From: Aurantibacter_A sp965215845 | Lineage (GTDB): Bacteria > Bacteroidota > Bacteroidia > Flavobacteriales > Flavobacteriaceae | Assembly: GCA_965215845.1 (NCBI GenBank) | Contig: CBDCEL010000003.1 | Span: forward strand, 992,001-1,056,000 | DNA length: 64,000 nucleotides | Reading direction: 5' to 3' | Shown: piece by piece, positions 7,624 through 15,915 of the stretch | Layout: every line of letters starts with the position of its first letter | Position numbering within the stretch: position 1 is the stretch's first letter | The notes under the pieces: model-generated | What the model was told of the DNA's origin: nothing | Databases searched by the model: none | What the model saw: only the letters and a program-made list of their open reading frames with translations | Translations under genes and position numbers: made by a program

Positions 7624-9072
7624 CTATTGATTCTTTAACCAATTGTTGGCAAAATCACAGTCCCGATTGCTGTCATTAACGCTGATATAGGTCTCCTCGA
7701 TATGTTCATCCATCCATTCCCTGATCGCCTTGTATTGCTTTTCGGTCGTAGCGAGTTGCTGTATTTTCATATAGTCTTGGGCGAAATCGGCCTTATGCTC
7801 ATCAAAACGATTGGTGACCATCAATATCTTGTATTTTGGCCCACCTCCCCTGGGATCATCCTCAAATATCGGATTGGAAATTTCGTTGTCCTTCAAATTC
7901 CGAACCTGGTTGTAAAGTGTCGGATCCATCTTCGTAAGCTCAAAACGGGAATCAAAATTAATCGGGTTTCGCAACAATCCGCCATCGAACTTGGTCTCCT
8001 TTTCATCCGAAAAATTCAGCGCTGCATCCGCAAAGGTGTATTTACCCTCCATAATATGCTTGCGAATGGTATCGAGCTCCGCCTTGACCTTATCAAGTGA
8101 TTCTTGAGATATTTCGGGCTGCATTAAAATATGCCGCACATCGCGTTCTTGTCCCCGAACTTTTTCAACAAGCAGAATGTGATAGCCAAACATTGTCTCA
8201 AAAGGGTCGGAAATCTGTCCTTCCTGCAAACTAAAAGCTACATCTTTGAATTCCTTGACATATCCTGACTCTTTTGTAATTGCACCGATTAGACCGCCAC
8301 TGGATTTGGAAGGCCCCTGCGAATACAAAATTGCCTTTACGTTGAAACTTGCATCATTATCCTCGACATCGGCCTTAATCTGATTCAATCGGTCAATAGT
8401 TCGTTGTTTTTCTTCTTCGGTCGCCTTTGGCTGTTTTACAATTTGGGCAATCTCGAGTTCAGCTCCAAAAACGGGTCGTTCATCCTCCGGAATCTTATTG
8501 AAGAACTGTCTCACTTCCTCAGGGGTAATTTCAATGTCTCCAACGATTTTCTGTTGCATTTTACCGGAAAGCATTTGCAACTTGTTGATTTTTTGGATCT
8601 CTTCACGCAGACTGGCCTCATTTTCCTTGCGGTAGAATTTCAACACCTTTTCCATCGACCCTACTTGCTGCACCAACTGCTGTAATTGTCTTTCGCTGGT
8701 GGCCGCCACCTCATCATCTGACACCAACAAGCTATCTTGCACCGCTTGGTGGGCATAGAGACGATCTTCCATCAATTTGCCCAGTAGGCCACAACGCGTG
8801 ACATCTTCCATGGAAACGCCTTGGCTCTTCAGGTCGATCAACGCTTTATCGACGTCAGAATCCAAAATCACATAATCGCCTATCACGGCCGAAATGCCGT
8901 CTAGCTTCCTTCTTTTGAAAGTGGTCTTTACCGTATCCTTGATAATATTTCTTGTAGTATCGATTTCAAGTGACGGTGGTTCAATTTGAGTATCGGGAAT
9001 GCTATCAGTCTGTTGTGCCTCCGTATGGGCAATAAAAAATAAACCCGCTAAGGTTAATATGATCTTATTCAT
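7624..9072 (-). CDS. SurA-like periplasmic peptidyl-prolyl isomerase/chaperone
   Basis: 482 residues with an N-terminal signal peptide ending in HTEAQ. A SurA-type N-terminal helical domain (about 55-180) is followed by two parvulin (PpiC) units: the first around 195-315, containing GGLIGAITKESGY and GYHILLVEKV, and the second from about 320 with VRHILM and the GGLLRNPIN segment. It escorts outer membrane proteins across the periplasm. The gene overlaps the upstream lipoprotein gene by 8 bases and nearly touches moxR downstream, so the products are probably coupled. The short C-terminal helix after the second parvulin unit belongs to the chaperone module. Confidence 0.9.
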   Translation of the reverse strand: MNKIILTLAGLFFIAHTEAQQTDSIPDTQIEPPSLEIDTTRNIIKDTVKTTFKRRKLDGISAVIGDYVILDSDVDKALIDLKSQGVSMEDVTRCGLLGKLMEDRLYAHQAVQDSLLVSDDEVAATSERQLQQLVQQVGSMEKVLKFYRKENEASLREEIQKINKLQMLSGKMQQKIVGDIEITPEEVRQFFNKIPEDERPVFGAELEIAQIVKQPKATEEEKQRTIDRLNQIKADVEDNDASFNVKAILYSQGPSKSSGGLIGAITKESGYVKEFKDVAFSLQEGQISDPFETMFGYHILLVEKVRGQERDVRHILMQPEISQESLDKVKAELDTIRKHIMEGKYTFADAALNFSDEKETKFDGGLLRNPINFDSRFELTKMDPTLYNQVRNLKDNEISNPIFEDDPRGGGPKYKILMVTNRFDEHKADFAQDYMKIQQLATTEKQYKAIREWMDEHIEETYISVNDSNRDCDFANNWLKNQ

Positions 9073-9952
9073 TAGGTGTATATATTTCCAATTCTTTGTC
9101 TTTGATAGCCTCGTCGATCAATTCGGTTTCAAGTTTTCGCGCGTAATCCAGCTTTCTCCGGTTCAAGAGCACTTGACGCAAAGTCGGTTCGATAAAAGAT
9201 AGGGGGGCGATATCATTCGGATTTCTTACCTCGACAATTTCTCCCAAATATACCCCGTTTGCATCCTCAAGCTCAAAAAATTGTGAATTATTTAGGTATT
9301 TACCCTCGTTCTCATGGGTCAGGGGTGGAATCTCGTTGATTACTCTCGAAGCCCGAATCCATATAGAATCATTGAAATTCAATTTCTTGAACTGAACGCC
9401 AATTGAATCAAGAAAGGCCCGGTCATCTTTTTTAAAACGCTTCAAACTTGAGATGACCTCTTTTTTGTTAAGAAATTGCTTGGGCAGCTCGACATACCGT
9501 ATTCTGACCGCCTTTTCCTTTAGCTTGAAATTTTCCTTTTCACGATCGTAGAAATCTTTCAACTGTTTATCACTGATGGTAGAATCACTTCCTTTCCACA
9601 CCAAAGCCTCTTTGTACGCCCTTGTATAGAGGTCGGCCCTATAGTCCTCGACCAAATCATCAAACTCCTTTAATTTATCCTCCGAAAGATTGATTTTTGC
9701 CTTGGTCATCAACAACTGCTTGGTCGCCCAATTATTGATGAAGTTGTTTACGATAACGGCGCTATCTTGTCCACTAACACCCTTACCCAAAAGCGGTGCA
9801 ACGTCCTCGGCATAAAGATATTCCTCTCCGACCCGGGCCAAGACACCGTCTGACTCCCCTTTTTTTAGACCACACGAGCCTGTGGCCAAAATGACGGCCC
9901 ACATAGGGATGAAGAATATTGCAACCTTTTTATAGGGCTTAAAAATTTGCAT
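9065..9952 (-). CDS. SurA/PrsA-related lipoprotein without a clear isomerase domain
   Basis: 295 residues. The signal sequence ends in a relaxed Bacteroidota lipobox, ATGSC, with the lipid Cys near residue 28. The N-terminal part (RVGEEYLYAEDVAPLLG, then FINNWATKQLL) resembles the SurA N-terminal chaperone domain, and the middle (DKQLKDFYDREKENFKLKEKAVRIRYVEL, here split for reading) resembles the segment that precedes parvulin domains, but no complete PpiC core follows. It is first in the operon with the SurA-like gene (8-base overlap). The likely role is as a partner chaperone; isomerase activity seems unlikely. Confidence 0.82.
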   Translation of the reverse strand: MQIFKPYKKVAIFFIPMWAVILATGSCGLKKGESDGVLARVGEEYLYAEDVAPLLGKGVSGQDSAVIVNNFINNWATKQLLMTKAKINLSEDKLKEFDDLVEDYRADLYTRAYKEALVWKGSDSTISDKQLKDFYDREKENFKLKEKAVRIRYVELPKQFLNKKEVISSLKRFKKDDRAFLDSIGVQFKKLNFNDSIWIRASRVINEIPPLTHENEGKYLNNSQFFELEDANGVYLGEIVEVRNPNDIAPLSFIEPTLRQVLLNRRKLDYARKLETELIDEAIKDKELEIYTPNE

Positions 9953-10017
9953 GGCGCAAAAATAACAAATACTAATTGGGTTACCATCCGCATTTGATGA
10001 CTTAACAGATTTTTAGG

Positions 10018-10046
10018 TTGGCCGTTCATATATTTTATTACATTAG
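10018..10046 (+). promoter_or_regulatory. Candidate promoter for the SRPBCC gene
   Basis: TTG (10018-10020), 18 bases, then TACATTAG (10039-10046), one mismatch from TAnnTTTG, 21 bases before the start codon. It lies in the divergent gap between the SurA operon and the 10-13.5 kb cluster. Confidence 0.45.
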
Positions 10047-10067
10047 TGAGGTTAAAACCAACCGATT

Positions 10068-10523
10068 ATGAAATATGTTACGGAAATCACGGTAAACGTT
10101 CCCAGAGCGCTCTTCCTGGAGAAAATGGACAATGCGGAAAATCTGAAACACTGGCAAAGAGGCTTAACAGGGTACAAATTTCTTTCGGGCACCCCCGGTC
10201 AAGAGGGCGCCAAAATGGAGTTCAGCTACAAAATGGGCAAACGCGACATGATACTGGTCGAAACCATTATGAAAAGAAACTTTCCCGACGAGTTTCATGC
10301 GACCTACGATGCCAAAAACGTGCACAATATTCAGAAAAATTATTTCAAGGATGTCGACGGTCATAGTACGAAGTGGATATCGGAGGCAGAATTTCAATTT
10401 TCGGGCTTTATGATGAAGGCCATGGGGTTCTTAATGCCCGGAGCCTTTAAAAAACAATCCTTGAAATATATGCAAGATTTTAAGGCCTTTGCCGAGAATG
10501 GCACTTCGGTGGAAGGTCTATAA
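10068..10523 (+). CDS. SRPBCC (START-like) family protein
   Basis: 151 residues with the helix-grip pattern: beta strand VTEITVNVPRALF, helix LEKMDNAENLKHWQRGL, then alternating strands and a long C-terminal helix (AFKKQSLKYMQDFKAFAE). Such domains hold hydrophobic ligands in a deep cavity; the ligand cannot be read from sequence. No signal peptide is present. It is first of a co-directional cluster and ends 51 bases before the serine hydrolase start. Confidence 0.75.
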   Translation: MKYVTEITVNVPRALFLEKMDNAENLKHWQRGLTGYKFLSGTPGQEGAKMEFSYKMGKRDMILVETIMKRNFPDEFHATYDAKNVHNIQKNYFKDVDGHSTKWISEAEFQFSGFMMKAMGFLMPGAFKKQSLKYMQDFKAFAENGTSVEGL

Positions 10524-10574
10524 TCAGTGGACAACAGACAAGGAACGCAAACAAAAAAACGCTACTACCATCAA

Positions 10575-11717
10575 ATGAAATACGTACCAAGTTTAATCCT
10601 TCTAGGTTGTGCGATCCTTTTAATTGGATGTAGAACGGAAAGCACTGTTTTGGAAGACCCCTTGAGGGCCGTCTTGAACTCTGGCAATGAAAATATCAAA
10701 AGGGTAATGGACAATCTAAATGCCCATGAGGTACAGATTCGTTACACGCAGGTCGACCGAAAAAACGATGGTATCATTTTCACGGATTATGATTTTCAGG
10801 TAGATGATAGCAACTATTTCTACCCGGCCAGCACGGTAAAGTTCCCAGCGGCCGTAGCGGCCCTCGAAAAACTGAACGAGATCGATTCGTTGGATCGCAA
10901 CACTCGATTTTATGTGGAAGGCGACACTGTGGAAACCACTTTTGCAAAAGCGATTTCAGAAATATTCGCGGTTAGTGATAATGTTGCCAACAACAGATTG
11001 GTTGAATTTTTGGGGCAAGACGACCTTAACGCACGATTGGAGAAAAAGCATGTTGTACCCGTTAGAATCGCCCATCGGTTGGGTTATCATTCCGATGACA
11101 CCACGACCAGGCCCCTGATCATTTACGTCAATGACAGTACGACTGCCACTTTCAAGGGAACGGTAAACACGCCCCCCGAACCTTTGAAGTTGAGCAGAAT
11201 TACAAAGGGGGGCGGTTTCATTGAAGATGATTCATTGATGGTCGAACCTTTTGATTTCAGTTTAAAAAATCATTATCCCGTTGAAGCCCAACACGCACTA
11301 TTGAAGCGCGTTATTTTTCCCGAGGAGTTTCCACCTGAGGAAAGATTCGATATTTCTGAAGACCAGCGGAAATTTCTATTGACCACCATGCATACCCTAC
11401 CCAAAGCTGTAGGTTATGACCCGGTGGAATATTACGATGGTTATTGCAAATTTCTAATGTATGGCGATACGAAAGAAAGCATTCCCGATCATATTAAAAT
11501 CTACAACAAAGTAGGTTGGGCATACGGTACATTGACCGACTGCGCCTATATCAAAGACGAGAAAAACAACGTGGAATTCTTATTGACGGCAACACTTCTG
11601 GTCAATGCGAACGGCATTTTCAATGATGACACCTACGAATTCGATGAAGTGGGAATACCCTTTTTGGCCGAGCTGGGAAGACAATTATATGCATACGAAC
11701 TAACCCGAAAAAAATAG
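10575..11717 (+). CDS. Serine hydrolase lipoprotein of the class A beta-lactamase/PBP fold
   Basis: 380 residues. Signal peptide with lipobox LIGC (lipid Cys19). The three penicillin-recognising elements are visible: SxxK as S86-T-V-K89, SDN at 134-136 and KVG near residue 325. The long middle region (THR-rich segment to PPEE) is larger than in true class A beta-lactamases, so a DD-peptidase, esterase or amidase activity at the outer membrane is as likely as beta-lactam hydrolysis. I start at ATG 10575 because the signal peptide begins there; a GTG at 10527 would add 16 polar residues. Downstream, the AHSA1-type gene starts 5 bases after the stop, suggesting cotranscription. Confidence 0.8.
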   Translation: MKYVPSLILLGCAILLIGCRTESTVLEDPLRAVLNSGNENIKRVMDNLNAHEVQIRYTQVDRKNDGIIFTDYDFQVDDSNYFYPASTVKFPAAVAALEKLNEIDSLDRNTRFYVEGDTVETTFAKAISEIFAVSDNVANNRLVEFLGQDDLNARLEKKHVVPVRIAHRLGYHSDDTTTRPLIIYVNDSTTATFKGTVNTPPEPLKLSRITKGGGFIEDDSLMVEPFDFSLKNHYPVEAQHALLKRVIFPEEFPPEERFDISEDQRKFLLTTMHTLPKAVGYDPVEYYDGYCKFLMYGDTKESIPDHIKIYNKVGWAYGTLTDCAYIKDEKNNVEFLLTATLLVNANGIFNDDTYEFDEVGIPFLAELGRQLYAYELTRKK

Positions 11718-11722
11718 ACCGA

Positions 11723-12238
11723 ATGGAAAAGTTGACTTTTGAATCATTCACCAAGAAGATATATATAAAGACCACAGTCGAAGAACTCTACACACTTTGG
11801 GCCACCAAAAGCGGTATCGAATCTTGGTTTTTAAGAAGTGCCGAATATACCAGTGCGGAAGGCAAAAACAGGGACGCAAAAGAATTTATTCAAAACGGAG
11901 ATCAATATGTTTGGAAATGGCACAATTGGAATGGCCAAGAAGCCGGCAAAATCTTAGCGGCCAATGGAACGGATTATCTGGAATTTTCGTTTGCCGAAGT
12001 GAGCAAGGTCTCAATTACCTTTGAGAACAAAGGTGATGCCGCTTTGTTGACCTTAAAACAATTTGAAATACCCACGGATGAGGAGACCAAAATGAACGTC
12101 TACAATGGCTGTAGTTGCGGCTGGACGTTCTGGTTGGCCAATCTAAAAGCCTATTTAGAGCATGGTATTTTGTTGAACGAAAGGGAATTCGACCTGACCG
12201 ATATTGAGGATGCAGGGCATATTTATGTGAACATGTAG
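11723..12238 (+). CDS. SRPBCC protein, AHSA1-like
   Basis: 171 residues. The opening (FTKKIYIKTTVEELYTLWA) and the WFLRSAEY and YVWKWHNW segments match the AHSA1 (activator of Hsp90 ATPase homolog 1-like) branch of the SRPBCC fold; the C-terminal helix is GCSCGWTFWLANLKAYLEHG. No signal peptide. It is probably cotranscribed with the serine hydrolase gene. Function is not assignable beyond a ligand-binding or stress-related role. Confidence 0.78.
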   Translation: MEKLTFESFTKKIYIKTTVEELYTLWATKSGIESWFLRSAEYTSAEGKNRDAKEFIQNGDQYVWKWHNWNGQEAGKILAANGTDYLEFSFAEVSKVSITFENKGDAALLTLKQFEIPTDEETKMNVYNGCSCGWTFWLANLKAYLEHGILLNEREFDLTDIEDAGHIYVNM

Positions 12239-12272
12239 TCTTTGAAAAACAAATTCTAAATTACAAATCTGT

Positions 12273-12641
12273 ATGAAGTACCATGCAAGATCAATCCGTG
12301 CCTTTATTGGGGCAAAAAACTATCAAGAATCACGCAGTTTTTATAAAGAGCTTGGTTTCGAAGAAATAGAGATCAGCGGCGATATGTGCCTGTTCAAGGT
12401 CAATGAAAAGCTCGGTTTTTATCTACAGGATTATTATGTGAAAGATTGGGTAGCCAATTCGATGCTATTTTTGGAGGTGGAAGACCTCAATAACTTTGAA
12501 AAGGACCTCTTGCAACTCGAGTTGCCCAAAAGATTCAGTCGGGTACGCATTTCGGATATCAAAAATGAAGTTTGGGGCCGTGAACTTTTTGTGCATGACC
12601 CCTCGGGTGTGCTCTGGCACTTTGGGGAGTTTAAAACCTGA
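12273..12641 (+). CDS. VOC (glyoxalase/bleomycin resistance fold) protein
   Basis: 122 residues with one beta-alpha-beta-beta-beta pair: AFIGAKNYQESRSFYKELGF in the first module and ELFVHDPSGVLWHFGEF at the end, the standard VOC signature. Metal-binding positions are not all evident, so catalysis is uncertain. Cytoplasmic. The gene follows the AHSA1-like gene by 34 bases. Confidence 0.8.
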   Translation: MKYHARSIRAFIGAKNYQESRSFYKELGFEEIEISGDMCLFKVNEKLGFYLQDYYVKDWVANSMLFLEVEDLNNFEKDLLQLELPKRFSRVRISDIKNEVWGRELFVHDPSGVLWHFGEFKT

Positions 12642-12744
12642 GAAATAAGATTTTGCCATATTTTCAATAAAACTTGCCGACCACTCAATCACAAGCCTCT
12701 AGCTGATAACGCTACCTGTTTGTTATTTTCAAGCAAAACAAAAC

Positions 12745-13518
12745 ATGAACAAAATTTTTATACTTCTTACACTTTTTTGCTTGGTCATTTCCTGCAATAA
12801 AACAAGCGAGAAAACCAAAATCCTTTTCATTGCCACCAATGTCAATGAAATGAACCATGAACCAAACGGCACCTATTTGATTGAATTGGCAATCCCTTTT
12901 AATAGATTTTCAGACGAGGGTCTCGAAATAGATATTGTTTCGCCAAAAGGTGGAAAAATTCCAATTTATCACAGTGGAGATACCACGACCCTGGTGAAAT
13001 CCATAATCAAAAGTGAGTTGTTTAAAAGCAAAACCGGAAACAGTTTGACACCGACAGAAATTGACCCGCAAGAATATCTAGCCGTCATAATTCCTGGCGG
13101 ATATGGCCAATTTTGGGATACGCACAAGAACGACCCCATTCAACAAATCATAGCTGAAATTTACGATTCGGGAGGCATTATTGGAACAATCGGACATGGC
13201 ACGGCCACGTTGATCGATGTTAAATTGAAATCGGGTGACTATTTGGTAAAAGGCAAAACGATGACAAGTTTCCCCACTTGGAACGAACAGAACATTATGA
13301 AGCAATCAGATTTCGGAAAACTACTGCCTTATGATATGGAAATTGAATTACGGAAAAGAGGCGCCAATTTGAAAATATATGATCATGAAAGGAAAATAAA
13401 TTACGAAATCGTTGATTCAGAAAACAAATTGATCACGGCATCCTTTGCAAATAGTGGAGCATTTGTGGCGGAAGAAGTTGTGAAGATGATCAATGCAACT
13501 GCTAATAACGACCCTTAA
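12745..13518 (+). CDS. DJ-1/PfpI (Hsp31-like) lipoprotein lacking the nucleophilic cysteine
   Basis: 257 residues. N-terminal signal with lipobox VISC (Cys17). The body follows the Hsp31-like class I amidotransferase fold: NGTYLIELAIPF with the conserved Glu47, the SPKGG segment, the VIIPGGYG loop and the nucleophile elbow. At the elbow the sequence is IGTIGHGTATL, so Gly150 occupies the place of the Cys that precedes HG in glyoxalase III and chaperone members. His151-Gly152 are kept. The protein is therefore probably not a cysteine-dependent glyoxalase or deglycase and, unlike most relatives, is lipid-anchored. It could be a binding protein derived from the family. Confidence 0.78.
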   Translation: MNKIFILLTLFCLVISCNKTSEKTKILFIATNVNEMNHEPNGTYLIELAIPFNRFSDEGLEIDIVSPKGGKIPIYHSGDTTTLVKSIIKSELFKSKTGNSLTPTEIDPQEYLAVIIPGGYGQFWDTHKNDPIQQIIAEIYDSGGIIGTIGHGTATLIDVKLKSGDYLVKGKTMTSFPTWNEQNIMKQSDFGKLLPYDMEIELRKRGANLKIYDHERKINYEIVDSENKLITASFANSGAFVAEEVVKMINATANNDP

Positions 13519-13582
13519 TGAGGCAATAATACCCATGTAGGCACCTATTCCGTAATATCCCAACCTATGGCGCTAAAACTTT

Positions 13583-14461
13583 CTAATCTTTCCATTCGAG
13601 TTTTGCCTGTTTAAGATCTGACATAAACCCCGGATTTGACCACATAGCCGTCAACATTCGATGGGCCAAAATGCGGGCCGCTTCCTCATCACTCGGATAG
13701 TGAATGCCCATGATCTCCCTAGATTCTCCGATTTCATAGGCCAGTTCCAAAAAAGAATCCCTTTTCGAAGGAATCAACTCGCTCCATGTAAAAGCTTGAA
13801 TGTATGCCCATAGTGTGTGTCCGCTCGCAAATGACGGTGACGACATTCGCTGCAGCGGCCTTAATTTTGGTTCAAGATCATAGGGCCTTGGCCGCAACAA
13901 ATGGTATTTTACGGTAAATTCCATGATTCGCATATCTTGCGTGACGCCTTGTAGCAATTTAGCAGTGGCAGGATAATTCTGTGCAGAACATGATTCGCCC
14001 ATAACCGTTCTACCTTCAAAAAACAGATCTTCCATGTTTTCTTGGTACCGTTCATGGTCTTTCATAATGGCGATGTGCGGCCAATACCCGACTGGGGCCA
14101 ACACCCGTGCCGCCCTGGTTTCTTGGGCCGCGGTTCTTTTCTCTTGCCATTGTAGCAAAAAATCGAGTTCGGCCCTTGTCTGATCTGAACTATTGGCGGG
14201 AAACGTTACTGAATTCTTCAACTCGTCTACCTGATCCCCGTTCAAATAGACAGGTCTCGCAATTGTATAAAGCAAGGCTGTCGATCCATATCTGTTTGGC
14301 GAATAGGAAATGCCATCAAGGGAAGCCCTTGCCGCATTCTTGGAAGCACTTAACTGCTTAAGTTCGGCATAATGGTTTGAGGCATCCTCCAAGGGGTGGA
14401 GCGACTGGGAAATAGTTGAACAGCTTTGCAGTAAAACGAGGAAAACAATAATTCTTTGCAT
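13583..14461 (-). CDS. PAP2-family acid phosphatase (vanadium haloperoxidase fold)
   Basis: 292 residues, exported (signal peptide about 1-19). The three-part phosphatase signature is complete: K185-xxxxxx-RP192-193, PSFASGH with the catalytic His215, and SR247-248-xxxxx-H254-xxx-D258. The spacing and the absence of transmembrane helices fit the soluble periplasmic class A acid phosphatases, not the membrane lipid phosphatases. It lies downstream of the ArsR gene on the same strand, with a 21-bp palindrome 22 bases before its start codon, so ArsR control is likely. The substrate is unknown. Confidence 0.87.
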   Translation of the reverse strand: MQRIIVFLVLLQSCSTISQSLHPLEDASNHYAELKQLSASKNAARASLDGISYSPNRYGSTALLYTIARPVYLNGDQVDELKNSVTFPANSSDQTRAELDFLLQWQEKRTAAQETRAARVLAPVGYWPHIAIMKDHERYQENMEDLFFEGRTVMGESCSAQNYPATAKLLQGVTQDMRIMEFTVKYHLLRPRPYDLEPKLRPLQRMSSPSFASGHTLWAYIQAFTWSELIPSKRDSFLELAYEIGESREIMGIHYPSDEEAARILAHRMLTAMWSNPGFMSDLKQAKLEWKD

Positions 14462-14482
14462 GGATCGGGATTTATAGTTATA

Positions 14483-14503
14483 TCGTATATAAGCGATATA
14501 CGA
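14483..14503. promoter_or_regulatory. Palindromic candidate operator before the PAP2 gene
   Basis: TCGTATAT-AAGCG-ATATACGA: perfect 8-bp arms around a 5-base centre, 22 bases upstream of the PAP2 start. It shares CGATATA-type half sites with the arsR upstream region (14901-14921), which lies at nearly the same distance from its own start codon. Confidence 0.55.
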
Positions 14504-14542
14504 ATTTAATAAAAAAGGTCGCTGCCCCGTTTTCTTTTGCTT

Positions 14543-14878
14543 TTAATTAACAATTCTTTCCGTAAACGATTCCGCAAAGCGTTTCAATAGGTCGCTGTTA
14601 AGGTAATAGTAGGTAAATTTGTCTTGGCTCTCGGTTATGAATAGTTCGGCATCCTTTAAAATTTTTACATGCTGGGAAATAGTGGACTGCGAATAATCAT
14701 ACATTTTCACCAAATCTTTGTTGCAGGTCACATTGTCTACCCCTTTGCCATTGTTCTTACTTGAAAGATAACGAACCAAAGAAACCCTTAAAGGATGTGC
14801 CAGCGCATTGGCTACCTCCGCCATTTGGTAATCCTCATCGATGATATATTTACTCGAGATTTTTGCCCTTATTCGCAT
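14543..14878 (-). CDS. ArsR-family winged-helix transcriptional regulator
   Basis: 111 residues. The MAEVANALAHPLRVSLVRYL opening is followed by the recognition helix region YSQSTISQHVKILKDAELF and the wing DKFTYYYLN. Two cysteines at most are present and no metal-binding ELCVC motif is seen, so the signal is probably not arsenic. The start is ATG 14878, after the -7 box at 14896-14903; a longer reading to 15016 runs through that promoter. Palindromes upstream of both this gene and the PAP2 gene suggest autoregulation and control of the phosphatase. Confidence 0.88.
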   Translation of the reverse strand: MRIRAKISSKYIIDEDYQMAEVANALAHPLRVSLVRYLSSKNNGKGVDNVTCNKDLVKMYDYSQSTISQHVKILKDAELFITESQDKFTYYYLNSDLLKRFAESFTERIVN

Positions 14879-14895
14879 TAGAAAATCGTTTATTG

Positions 14896-14921
14896 CAAAT
14901 GTACGATATATTGGGGTGTAC
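14896..14921 (-). promoter_or_regulatory. arsR promoter -7 box with overlapping operator half sites
   Basis: On the minus strand TACATTTG (14903-14896) matches TAnnTTTG. It overlaps GTACACCCCAATATATCGTAC, which has GTAC at both ends and a central ATATCG shared with the palindrome at 14483-14503. Binding here would block the promoter. Confidence 0.5.
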
Positions 14922-15030
14922 CTTACCGCCTTACTGCAAAGTCCATACCTAAGGTGTTTCAAGCTGGGCAGGCGAAACCCAATTCCATGGAGTAATTCCT
15001 CGCAACGCCAACTCATCTTTCACGATCGCG

Positions 15031-15038
15031 TAAATTTG
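15031..15038 (+). promoter_or_regulatory. -7 promoter element of rluF
   Basis: TAAATTTG matches TAnnTTTG exactly, 22 bases before the GTG start. No clear -33 TTG at the usual distance. Confidence 0.45.
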
Positions 15039-15060
15039 TACAATCCAGAAAAATCAAAGA

Positions 15061-15795
15061 GTGAAAACAGGCAAACAAACGCGTATCAACAAATACCTAA
15101 GTGAAGTCGGCTATTGTTCCCGTCGTGCGGCGGATAAGCTTATTGAACAAGGTCGGGTCACCATCAACGGTGAAGTACCTGAAATGGGTGCCAAAATATC
15201 CGAGGGCGATACGGTCAGGGTTGATGGCGAACTGATAAGCGAACCAAGCGAAAAGCCGGTTTATTTGGCCTTCAATAAGCCCGTAGGTGTCGTCTGCACC
15301 ACAGACACGAGGGTCGAGAAGAATAATATCATCGATTTCATCAATTATCCGAAACGTATATTTCCCATTGGGCGATTGGACAAACCCAGTGAGGGCCTCA
15401 TTTTTTTGACTAATGACGGTGACATTGTCAACAAAATACTTCGGGCACGCAACCATCACGAAAAAGAATATGATGTTACTGTGAACAGACCCATTACCCT
15501 AGAATTTCTAGAAAAAATGCGAAATGGCGTGCCTATTCTAGACACGGTCACCCGAAAATGCAAAGTGGAAAAATTAGGCCATAATCGATTTAAGATTGTC
15601 TTGACCCAAGGTCTGAACCGTCAAATACGACGTATGTGCGAACACCTTGGTTATCGCGTAAAAAAGCTTAAACGGGTTCGTATAATGAACGTAAAATTGG
15701 ATATCGGCATTGGCAAATATCGCGATCTGACCCAAACCGAACTTCGTGAGATCGAGCGTTTGGTGGCCAATTCTTCAAAAACGCATAACGATTGA
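15061..15795 (+). CDS. rluF: 23S rRNA pseudouridine synthase, RluF type
   Basis: 244 residues. An N-terminal S4 RNA-binding domain (RINKYLSEVGYCSRRAADKLI) is followed by the RsuA/RluB/E/F catalytic domain with the invariant Asp in GRLDKPSEGL and the later GLNRQIRRMCEHLGY. RluF modifies U2604 of 23S rRNA in E. coli. The start is GTG at 15061, directly before the basic residues that lead into the S4 domain; no ATG lies close enough. A perfect 11-bp inverted repeat follows the gene. Confidence 0.87.
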   Translation: MKTGKQTRINKYLSEVGYCSRRAADKLIEQGRVTINGEVPEMGAKISEGDTVRVDGELISEPSEKPVYLAFNKPVGVVCTTDTRVEKNNIIDFINYPKRIFPIGRLDKPSEGLIFLTNDGDIVNKILRARNHHEKEYDVTVNRPITLEFLEKMRNGVPILDTVTRKCKVEKLGHNRFKIVLTQGLNRQIRRMCEHLGYRVKKLKRVRIMNVKLDIGIGKYRDLTQTELREIERLVANSSKTHND

Positions 15796-15816
15796 TTGCC
15801 GGTGTGCCTTTAATCG

Positions 15817-15843
15817 AATTTTGACGCCGCACGCGTCAAAATT
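15817..15843. terminator. Perfect inverted repeat after rluF
   Basis: AATTTTGACGC and GCGTCAAAATT form an 11-bp stem with loop CGCAC. There is no T run, so a terminator is likely but an operator for the AraC-type gene 73 bases downstream is possible. Confidence 0.45.
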
Positions 15844-15915
15844 ATCATGTTCCCTATACAAAGAGACAGGTTCATCTGGCGTTTGATTTAATTTTAAGGG
15901 AAATATGAAAAATCC

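Noticed and set aside
10527..10574. GTG start extending the serine hydrolase
   Set aside because: The added residues are polar and would bury the lipoprotein signal.
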